DNA from: Candidatus Ruminimicrobiellum bubulum
Lineage (GTDB): Bacteria > Elusimicrobiota > Endomicrobiia > Endomicrobiales > Endomicrobiaceae
DNA: 64,000 nt
Assembly: GCA_017651625.1 (NCBI GenBank)
Contig: JAGCCP010000057.1
Coordinates: 16,526 to 80,525, forward strand
Reading direction: 5' to 3'
The notes under the pieces are model-generated. The model had not been told where the DNA came from. It was given only the letters and a program-made list of their open reading frames with translations, and did no database searches. Below are positions 18,914 through 30,900 of this stretch, piece after piece (position 1 is the first letter of the stretch; every line of letters starts with the position of its first letter). A program made the position numbers and the translations under genes.

Positions 18914-21900
18914 CTATGCAGCTGCCAAGATGCTTCTTACAGCAATAGCTGAAATCTTTATATCTTGATTTACATTCATTGCTTTCTTAAAGTCATCCAT
19001 TAACAATTCAGGTATTCCTCTGAAATCAACAAGTTCTCCCTTTGCAGGTACACTGATACTGTATTCACTTTCTCTTAAGATATCGTCCAAGTTTTCATTT
19101 AGTTTAGCTCTTATAGAATTCAAATACTCTTTAGCCGTTAATTCATCCGAACCTTCTATCGTTGTATATAACTCTTGTATTGTTTTACCTTGCATCATTG
19201 CTTTAATTGTCATTATCAATACCGCTTGAACTTCGTTTGTCTTTATATCTCTCTGGAATTTTTCTTCGTCTATAGTTAAAATTTTTGATATATCGCTTAC
19301 CAACGAATTCATTATTGATCCTCTTATAAAACCCAACACTTCTTCGTTATACCCTTTATCCAACAAATAAGTTATGTAATTTGCTGCATCTTTGCTGAAT
19401 ACATTTCCTGCAACCAATGTTCTTATATCCTCTGCCTTACTTGCCGCTTCACTTAATTTTACCGATAACACTCCGCTGTCTATCAATGCTTGTATATTTG
19501 AAACACCATAGTCGAATTTAGTACTCATTGCCGCATTTTGTCCCTTCTTATATTTCCTTTCCGGCGACATTCCGCTTATACTGCTTATAGTTTCCATTAC
19601 AGTTCTTATATTATCTAACAGACCGTTATTTAAATTTTCCATTGATTTTTTGTCTACCACCACACCTACTATTTCTTGGCCCTTTAACGCTTCTATGTCG
19701 GTCGCTTTCATTTCTCCTATTTCATCTACCTCTTTCTTGCCCCTTACACTTAATGCATTATTACCGCTTACTATAGGTATTACTCCATATTTTTCATATA
19801 TGCTGCTGTCTTTCAAACTATCACTTAGTGCTTTTAATGTTTCTTCACTGAATTTTACCGATACCGTTATATCCAATCCTTTTTTCAATGATAGTCTTGC
19901 AGTATGTATCTGTTTTAAGATTCCTTCCGCTTCCGCCAATGTCATATTCTTTCTACCGGACAAATCCAATATATATTCATCACCGTTTACTTCCGCATTT
20001 TCCATTGTACCTATCAGTTCATTTACATCTGTTTCCATAATTACAAACTTATATGTATCTTTCAATCTCTCTATATCTGCTCTGTGGTCTTCCGCTTGCG
20101 TTTTAGTCAATATAAATGTCACTATTCCTGTTTTATCTGCTATCGATTTAAAGCTTTCTCCTTCGCCATACATGTATTTCATTCCTATAGGATTTATTAC
20201 GGAATATGTATGTGCTATCTTCATAACATCTATAATAGTATCTATATTTCCTGTCTCTCCCGTGTATGAAATACTTCTTATATTTTTCAATCCTTTTATT
20301 TTTTTACCGGATTCCAACTTTGTTATCAACATGTTTATTATTTCGTCATTTACATCTATTGTTGCACTCTTTTTGACACAGAAAATTAACTTACCGTCTT
20401 TTACTTTAACTCTTACAATATTACCGTTTCGATCTGTTCCTATGTTAACTCCACCCCTTTCATGTGAAGTTGCAACAGACAAAACATTCATTCCCTGCCC
20501 TCTTAAAACCTTTGCCTGTTGTTCCTGTTGCTCTCCGACTAAAACTAAATTTTCCTCCAATTTAAAGCCCTGTTCTATTAAACTTTCAGCTTCTTTTGAA
20601 CTTGTTATCAATCTTATTGCAGCCTGTTGTACAGAAGGCATAGAAGGATTAACGGAATTTTTTACCCCCTCTGTTGCAGCAGCCATCGCCGTTTGAGTTT
20701 GTTGTTGCTGTTCTTCTTCGGTTTGTGTTGTTTGTTTTGAAGGAGATGCTACAGATTCCGAAGAGGATTTGCCTGTTCCCAAATATTCAGACAAATCAAA
20801 TTCTACTCTATTGAAATAATCTCTACCATCCTCATCCATATCCCATATTTCATCAGGTCTTACACCTGTTACATCAGTAACAGTCTTATTTATTTCATCC
20901 AACTCTATTAAACGAGCACCGGGAAGAGGATATATTATTAATTTATTATTTTTTATTTCATAACGGAAATGACCTCTCTTGCTTTCCATTCTTCTTGAAT
21001 AACGATTATAAGTTGTAGTATCCAATTCTGTTTCCAAAGCACTTATTAATTCTTCTCTTTTTTCTTCTTGTATAGCTTGTGTTTGAGCAACAGATGTTTC
21101 CTGTTTGGTATCGGAATGAACACCATAAGCATCCTTTTTGGTCATAAGCGTTTCTATCTGTCTTGTTCGTTGATCAAGCTCTCTAAGTCTACGTGCTTTA
21201 GCCTCTTCGGAAATAAATGATGTCAGAATTCCGTTTCTTGCAATTTCTTTCATCATATTCCAATTCATCATTGTATCATGTCCGGTCATGATAAGTTTTA
21301 TATATTCCATATTTATGTCGGTTGTACACAACAAAGCATTATCTGTAGCAACAACACACCTAACTCCCGATTTTAACAATGTTTCAACAGGATGTTCCTT
21401 TGCAAGTTGTGCATTTCCGCTATCTGCAACCGTCTGGAAGTTTACAGGTATTGATACTATATTACATGTAGGACATATTTCTACTGTAACTTTATGGGCT
21501 TTTAAAAATTCAACATTATCGGGCCTTAGTACAACCTGAAGTCCGTGTCCGACTCTTTCAAGTCCCAAAAGATTTTCAACTGCTTCCCTTGCGGCATTAA
21601 AACCAGCTTTGCCTCCACGATATTTTTTTGTTCTTTCATTATATATTGCACGGTCGTATACAGGTGTTTCCGAACTATGTATGGTTGTTCCGACTTTAGT
21701 CACATTTGATTTTGCATTATGTCTGGCAATTTTTCTGTAAATTTTGATAAAAGCACGTGGAGGAAGACCTACATCTTCCGAACCCGCAATATCAAATCCC
21801 AACCCTATATCTTTATATTTTTCACGTAAATCCTTTCTACTCGCAAATTTCAGAAGAGTATCTACTTGTCTTTCAATATTTCCATTATCCAAATCATTGG

Positions 21901-24900
21901 TACCGTCTTTCCATATACTTCTTGATGCCAGAACAACACATGAAACATCCGGAACTCTCATACCTTTCGCTCTAAGTTCCTCACATGTTTTATTGATAGC
22001 ATCCAAAACTATTGTCATTCCTTCTTCCGCACTGTAGTATTCCCAATTTTTTCTTGGAACTCTTAAATCTTTTACCATAGAATCACATGCTGTTCTTATT
22101 TCTACAATACTCTGTCCTTTTTTTACGGCATCTTCTATTATAAACTTAATTACAGCTTCATAGTCTTCCCTTGTTCTTATAAGTTCTCCAATATCGCGAT
22201 ATGCATGGTTAAACGCATCAAGAGTGGCAAAACCTTCTTTTATTTGAGCTAAAGACTTTTCAGCCTTGTCGGCAATATCTTGAGTAATAAGTCCGGCTTT
22301 TAATTTTTTGTCCAGTAGATCCATTATAAAATCTTCCGATACTGCCGTTTTAAAATGTTGGTGAGGATTTGTTTTAGGCATAAGTATTGTCATAGCAGCC
22401 ACGGTAACAAGCATTTTCTCTCTTTCCGGAATGGAAGGATCATTTTGAACTTCATCAATTATATCACTGGCAGTTTTAAAGGCTTCATCAAAATCGGAAA
22501 CATCAATTCTTGACAGATACCTTTCATACAAATCTCTGAGTATGCCGTCGGCTTCTTCGAATTTTTCTTTCAAAGTTTTTCCTTTAAAATCATAATAATA
22601 CTCATCATGGTCTCTGTTTAAATCCGTGTAAAAGCCATTCACAAAACTTCTATAAGATTGTGTATTTCCGGACGAAGCATATGACTTAAGTTTTAAGAAA
22701 AATTCGGCGGATGTAGGGCTGTAAGGATCCGGAAGATATAGAGACAAGAAGCCTTTTTTGGGTGTTCCATCTTTTCTTGTAGTATCTGCAATTGGCATTG
22801 CATACACACTTATATCTTTTTTGCCTTCAAAGCCTGATTCAACATACATAACAACTTCTCCGGATTTTACGCGCACATTACCTTCAGGTGTAGCAAGCAT
22901 AGTTCCTTCAGGTACCATTACTACATTTGCAGTTGCCATCTTTGTAGCATCTATAACCGCTCCAGGAACCAAAGATGCTTTATCGACAGGTATATATTTG
23001 CCCGCATTGTAATCAGACGTCTTGACATATTGCTCAAAGAAGGTTTCTCTTGAGCAGAAGCTTGAATATCTTAGGATAATACTATCTTCTGATAATGCAT
23101 CAGGATAACTCTCATTTTTCGAATACCATTTACCATCAGCTCTTTTTTCAAATCCATATTCTATAAGTTGTTGTTCGTTACTAAAATCGGGAACTAAAGC
23201 CTGAATACGATTATTCTTTGCAAATACCGGAACTTTGTACTTGAGTACAAACTCGGATTGTTCACTTTCTTTTCTCAGATCCAAAACGGTATCCTTTATA
23301 CCATCAAGAGTAGAAGATATGCTTTCCATCTCTGCTTTCTTGGCAACTTCTGCAGCTTCGGAACCTAAATAAACACGAATTGTTCCGTTATCTATTTTGG
23401 TATCTAAATTTTCAGTAATTTCAGGTACGGAACCTTTTAATATAGACTTCAAATAATACATATCTTTTATACCTCTGAAATCTATAGATATTGCCTTATT
23501 TTGGTATTTAGAGCTTTCCACTATTCTAATAACTGCCGCTATTAATTTTATTTGTTCTTCGATAGTCAAAGTAATAACAGAATAACCTATATCCGATAAA
23601 TAGGAATGCCATATTTGATATTTAATTTCCGAACCGAATGAAAAATCTTTTAAAAACTTTTTTATAGCTTTTCCGTCACCGTGAAAAGCTACATTCAACG
23701 CTTTATTAAAAGCTCTTGCAGTTGTAGGATCACTTGTAGGATTAAGTTGATTAAATCTTGCAAGAGCAACTGCTCTCTCATCTTTTGCATTTTGAGAATT
23801 TATTAATCTAACTCTATACGTCACTAAATCGTGAGAATACGGTTCCAAACCCTTTTCTTTATAATCGGAATTAAAATAAGCCATTCCTTCATCGAGTAAC
23901 CATTGAATCCAATTTGCATCTTCTGTTACATAAGGAACTTTTAACGGTGCACGTTGAGGGGTACCGATAGGTTCAAAAATATAATCATATCCCAAATCCG
24001 CCAAATATCTTTCAAGCGCCATTCTTGTTGTACTGCTGACAGACAATATTGCTTGTGCATCCGGATTTTTGGAATTTAAAAGATTTGTTAAATTTTCTAA
24101 AATTTCTCTAAGGAATTTTGTTCCTCCATAGGCAGTTAAATCGTTTTCTCCTCTTAAATTTTCGGGTTCATCAATATACGGAGGGTTAACAACTATCATA
24201 TCCATATTGCTTTCCAAGAAATCCAAACCTTGAATTCCGGGTCCCAATACAGGTATTAATTTTATTAAATCTTTCTTGGCTCGCTCAGCAGACTCTGCAT
24301 CACCGCTTTCCAATGTTTTTAATATATTTGATAAAGACGCAACCAAAGCAAAAGGTGATATATCCGTAACATATATATTTTCTACTCCATCCAATTGTGA
24401 CATTGTTGCGGCTAAATGTCCTGCTCCCGTTCCAAATTCTATAACATTTTTAAATTTACCATCGATACCTTGTATAACATCTGCGGCTAACACGGTATCT
24501 ATCATTGTTCCCCAAACACCGCTATCAACTTCGGAATCAACAGAAGAAATTACATACTCATCTGTCCCGTCAGTAGTAGATAATTGTTGACATACATATA
24601 CCCCGTGCTTCGGGTTATATAGTTGATCTATCACCTCATCAACATTTGATACACCTTGTTGTTTCAATTGTTCTCTTAATATTTCTTTTTTATTTAATGA
24701 CGGAGTTAACAGATTTTCATCCGTTAAAGTAAGGAAAGATTTTATTTCTCCTTTTCCTATCTTTTCTAATATTTCTTCTCCCGAAATACCGCTGAATTCT
24801 TCCGGTATTTCATAATAATCTATAATTGTTTCTCCATGTTCACCTTTACGGAACATTTTAAATAAGGAATGTCTGACTTCGGTATTTCTTTTATTAACTA

Positions 24901-27900
24901 ATTCCATAATTTTGTCTATAGGTAATGCTTGCGGTCTCGGATATCCGCCTTCTGTATATTTTTCTCCTTTGTATCCGCTATATACAACATCACCTGTTTC
25001 CGGATCAAACTCAAAACCTAAACTTGTAATTATACTTCTAACTAAATCTATATAGTCTGAAACACTGCTTTCTTGTACACTTTCTGTTGTACCCTTTTCT
25101 TCTTCTGCAGGAAGATAACTTATCGGCAAACCGGTTTTTTCATCTATATTTACCATGTAATACATATTTTTTTCATTCAATACTAAATATGCATCACGCC
25201 CTGCCGGTTTCGTCTGTGTTTCTCCCCACGGATCTTCTATAGATATTTCTTCATCTATCGGATATCCTAAATCAGACATCTTTATCATTCTTGTAACGCC
25301 TTTCTTCGCTGCTCCAACTACATGACTGTCTCCTGCTAATATATCTTCTATTTCTTGTAATCTGTCATATAATGCCGCATTCTTTTCTCTTGCTTCTGCT
25401 ACACTCATCTCTTCGTAATTTTCTTGATATCCGCCTACGGGATAGAAATCCAATGTTCCGTCTTTTTTTGTCTGTAACGATATTATGCTGCCTTTGTATC
25501 TGGCTTCAAGTTCTTTGTCCGAATATTTTTTTGAATCTACCCGGCCCAATACATCTTTTATAACTTTCGGTAATTTTACTTCTACCAAATTACCTTGTTC
25601 ATCATAAACAAATAAATCATCCGACAATCTATATCCGAATATCGGCTCTTTCGTAAATCCATGGCTGTCCGGATTTGCTTGTGCTACTCTGTCTGCTATA
25701 TCCATTTGACTGCCTATTGCAGGAACATAACTTATAGGTAATCCTGTACGTTCATCTATATTTACCATGTAGTACAGATTTTCTTCATTCAATACTAAAT
25801 ATGCATCACGCCCTGCCGGTTTCGTCTGTGTAGTTCCCCACGGATCTTCTATAGATATTGCTTCATCTATCGGATATCCTAAATCGGACATTCTTATCAT
25901 TTTTGTAACGCCTTTCTTTGCTGCTCCAACTACATGACTGTCTCCCGTTAATATATCTTCTATTCCTTGTAATCTGTCATATAATGCCGAATTCTTCTTT
26001 CTTGCTTCTGCTGTACTCATCTCTTCATATTTTTCTTGATATTCGCCTACAGGATAGAAATCAAATGTCCCGTCTTTTTTTGTCTGTAACGATATTATGC
26101 TGCCTTTGTATCTGGCTTCAAGTTCTTTGTCCGAATATTTTTTTGAATCTACTTGACCCAATACATCTTTTATAACTTTTGGTAATCTTATTTCTACCAA
26201 ATTACCTTCGTCATCATAAACAAACAAATCATCCGATAATCTATATCCGAATATCGGCTCTTTCGCAAATCCATTTCTTCTCGGTTTTGATTGTTTTACT
26301 CTGTCTGCTATATCTGCTTGACTAACTTTCCTTGCTTGCTCAGTAACTTGTTTAGCATCGGCAGGAGAAGATTGTTCATATTCTTCTTCCAAATCTTGAA
26401 GAATACCGCTTATTATGGGATCATCCGTCATTCGTAAATATTTAGCAATTTCTCTTAAATATATGTAATCTTTTTTCTTTTCTTCAAAAGACAATTCGTC
26501 ATAATGGGCAGCAGATAATCCTTCCCAAGTATTGTTTACCGACCATCCGGCATGTATCAGTTTTAATGCCAAATGAGCATCTGTAATATTATGGTCTCTT
26601 AAATATTTTAATGTGGCTATTGTAACGGCTATTCCGTCTGTCTGCAAACCTATTAAGAACTGTTTTCTTTCCGCTTGAATCGCTCTCCAATTGCTCCAAT
26701 CTTGTTTACCACTAGCATCTTTCACTGCACCATATTTTCCTATATCGTTGATAAGATATTCCCATGGAACTTGTAAAGTATTGGCTATAACCGTTTCTGC
26801 AAATTTTATTTTACCGCTATCTACTTGTTTTAAACCGTTATCGGTAAAATCTTTTCTTGTCAAATCATATTTTCCGCTTTTTACTTTTTCTATACCGGAC
26901 GCACTTAAATATCCTTTTTCCAACCAATCTTGTGCATTTTGTTCTATATATTTTCTGGCTTCTATTATTTCTGTTCCATTCTTTGTAATCGCAATCTTCT
27001 TTGTCTTATAAAAAGCATTTATAAGTCCATAAAAAAGTTCTAATTTGTCTCCTTGAATATCAAAAATCGTAAGTTTTATTTTTTCTGTAGGGCTACGGAA
27101 ATGTCTTCCTGTTATTTTTTCTCTGGCATCAGGAGTTAAACAATCTAACAGTGCTTCTGCATTAGGATTAATTTTTTCATCGAACAATCTTGTATCTATA
27201 ACAGGAGATTCCGAAGAATTGATTTGATTATCTCTAATATCCTCGTAATAACTAGTATGAAATGTTTCTGCGGAAGCTAATGTTTGATCTATGTCTGCTG
27301 TAAGTGCTTCCGTGAAATCTTGAAAAGCTTGTGTTCCGTGTAATGCATGTTTTTTCAAAGTACTTTCATCAATTGTTTGTGACATATCGTCTTTTAATGA
27401 AGCAAGTTCCAACAACGGCTTCATTATTTCATCTATAGTCTCACTTTCAACATTCTTTGTCGCATCTCTATAGTATTTTAATATCAAATCTAAAAAATCA
27501 TCCATAATAGATCTTGTTTCCGTGGATTCTTCTGTCCTGAGTAAATCCAACGGATTTATGTCCGTGATATTAAATACTCTCTGTAAGATAGTTTGTACGG
27601 ATGGTATTCCTCTAAATAATGTTCCGTAAGTATCTCTGTGATATCCCTCGGAATGTACTCCGCCTTTTTCAACTCTACTTTCAAAACCGGAATAAGCCGC
27701 TCTCGGTTTAGTAAGATATACCGGTAATCCCTGTTCATTTGTACCGGCCTCTATATACAACACTTCTTCACCGTTTTCCCCTCGTCTCGGATCAAGTTTA
27801 ATTTCAAATTTAGACTCATCCAATATCTGTTGTTTCCAACCCCATTTGTATTCATGCTGATAAAAAGAATCGGCAAATTGAACACTGCTTGGTATAATAT

Positions 27901-30900
27901 TTCCATCATCATCAAACTCAACTAAAATATTTAAAACATGTTCTTCTATATCGTTATCTTTGTCCGTACGAATTAATTTTCCATCAACATCCGTAACAAA
28001 ACTATACATATCATTCATAGCAACTTTACCGACAACCAAAGCTTCCATTGTAAGTAATTGCATATTTTGTAATTTTCTTATTTTTCTATATACTACTCTA
28101 CTTGTAACAGGATTTGCTCTTGCATCTTTGTAATACTGCTGTAACCTCATTTCTTTCCAAACATCAAAGAAAACCTGTTTCATTTCTCCATGTTGCCTGC
28201 AATCTCCAATACCAAGCAAAAAGTCCAATATAATATTCGTTCTGGAATCGGTATCTGTTCCACTGGCAGTAAGTGCTTTTAAAGCCGCCATCTTATTATC
28301 AAATTCGCTGTGGCCATCACTTTTTAAATCTTCCATTCCCAATTCATCATTTCTATATTGCGTTCTGAGTATTATGTCTATCTTTTTCATAAACTCGTCT
28401 AAACTTTCTACTTGATCGAGATTAAAATACTTTATAATTTGAATCGCAATATTCATATCTTCTCTGCCCAACATCATTTCCTGGAGCCCACCGCCGAATC
28501 TATAGTTTCCGGAAATATGTTTTGTAACAGAATCATGTAAACTGTTTATTGGGATTCTATAACAGAAAGACAATAATTCTCTCGTGAATCTCTCCTTCCT
28601 TGCTTGTTCGGCTTGTTGCGACAAAGTTGCATCGGTTACTTTCTGCTTAACAAGATATCTGTCAATAAAACTTTCGATATTTTCCAAGGACAATTCTTCC
28701 TTAAATTTTATCTCCGTTTCTATTAAATTTATTAAGCCTGAATCAGAATTAATTCTTGCTATTATAGCTCTGCTATCTTCTTCTCCTAATTCTAATATTG
28801 AAGACATTACCGATGCAAAAACAGCTTTACTTTTGTTCGAATATGCTATTGCTTTTGATAGAGCAGACATAATATCTTGTGCTGCTTTTTCTTTATCTTC
28901 GCTCTTAACAGCAGATTTATATTCTGCAACAATTAATTCCAATTTCTTCAAATACAACTTAGTAATAATCTTCATCAAATTTTCAATATCTTTATTGGAT
29001 TTTTCACCTTCTTTATCAAAAAGTTTTTGCGATAAAAGATTTTCTAAATTTGATAACGTAGAATTTATTTCCCAAGGGTGATGTGCAAACTCACAAGCTT
29101 TGTCTAAAATTTTATTTACACTACTAAATCCAGTTTTTGTACTATGCATACCGTTTATAGTCATAGCCTCTACCATTGTAACAAGTGTCCAATAATCTCC
29201 GGATCTTACACCTCCTGCTTTTTCTGTGGAGTAATATACTAAAGCTGCTAAATTTTTTGCATCTTCCAACATTTGTGCCCTTTCAGTTTCATCGGTTGTT
29301 AATTCTGCTAATTCCCTTAATCTATACACTGCATTAATTCCGGGATAATAGTAGTGATCTATTTCAAATCCTTTATTGTAAGCCTCGTAAGATGCCCTTA
29401 ATGCTACTTTTGCTTCTTCTAATCTGCCGCTTTTTATGGCCTCTTCATATTGTTTATGATAAGCCTGTCCCAATGCTCCGAACATACCGCCTTTTTCCCT
29501 AGCCTGTTTATATCTTTCATAATAAGCCTTACCCAATGCTCCGTATAATTCACCATTCATTTCATCTAAATTTTCTTGTTCCAGTTTACTCAATGCATCT
29601 ATGGTTTTTTCAAAATTATTTGTTTTATTAAATGCAACAAAATACAATTCTCTGATTTCAATAGAATTTTTAAATTCTTTTGCGGAATCACCTGTTTTTT
29701 CATACAAATCTATCATTTTCTCAAAAAGGCCATTATCTCTATACAAATAGAATAAAATTGTTGCCTGCATAGAATCTAAATTTTCATATCCGCCGAATTC
29801 TTCCAAAATAGTTGCTATTTTATCTTTATTTGTTCCTGCACCTAAAAGTTTTTCATTAACAATACCCTGAATATAAGCATAATATGCTCTAACCCATCCA
29901 TTAGTTATCTGTAAATTATCTATATCCTTAAAATCTAATTCTCCGTCATCAACATCTTTCATTATTTCTTTGATTTTTTTATCAATTTGTTTTAATATCT
30001 CAGCGTCACTTAAATTTATGTTTGAAGCATCAGCATTTAAAACGGCTAATATTGCACCTTTTAATTCATATTCTGTAAATAAATATTTTGAATATCTTCT
30101 TTGTACTTCCGGCAACAATTGAATAATTCTGGTATTTTTTGAAACTTCTTTCGAAGAAGATCTTACTTGTTGCTCTGCTGACGGTAAAACGGCTTTACCG
30201 ACATAAGACATGTAAGTTCTTATTGTATCTTGCAAAGCAGATATTGATTGTTGTAAAACCGGTTGTTGTAAAACATCAATAAGTCTTTGTAATTCACTTA
30301 TATCACCTTCCAACGCACTTTCAAAAGTATCCTTAAATTTTTCTGTATCTATGCTTCTTAAAAATTCTTCCGTAACGGGCTCTTTACTATATTTATTCAG
30401 TTCATCTATAATTTTTTGTAAAACTTCACCGGAATCATCGGATTCCAACAATTTTGCAGCGGCAATTTGTATTTTTTCTCTTGCTTCTTCTTCCGATAAA
30501 GTTGATAAATCTTCCGTTGCTTGTTTATTTCCTGTTAATATAAAATCAAACAATTCTTGTCTCTTAGATGACGGTAACAAAGAAAGAATCAAATTTGCCA
30601 ATGCTTGGAAAGAAATTTTGCTTTGTTCCTTTGCTATTTCATAATATGTATCTTCCGCAAGTTTTACTCCGTCGGTAACATTAGGAGTTATAACTATGTA
30701 ACTTACTCCGTGATCTTTTAATATTTCCGTTACGGTTTGAGAATGGAAACCTCCGGTTATTACAACATCTACTTCTTTTACGCCTTTCATGTTGTCTATT
30801 ATTTTGTTTACATCATCCTTATTCTCAACTTCCGTTTCTATCTTATTTAATACTTCACCTTCATGAAACATATTCCTCGTAAAATATATGTTTCTGTCTG

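Noticed and set aside
19650..20696. A 348-codon plus-strand open frame opposite the giant gene
   Set aside because: It is a mirror of a strongly coding minus-strand region; its sequence is Ser/Ile/Phe-rich, has no domain, and the minus frame is clearly the gene.
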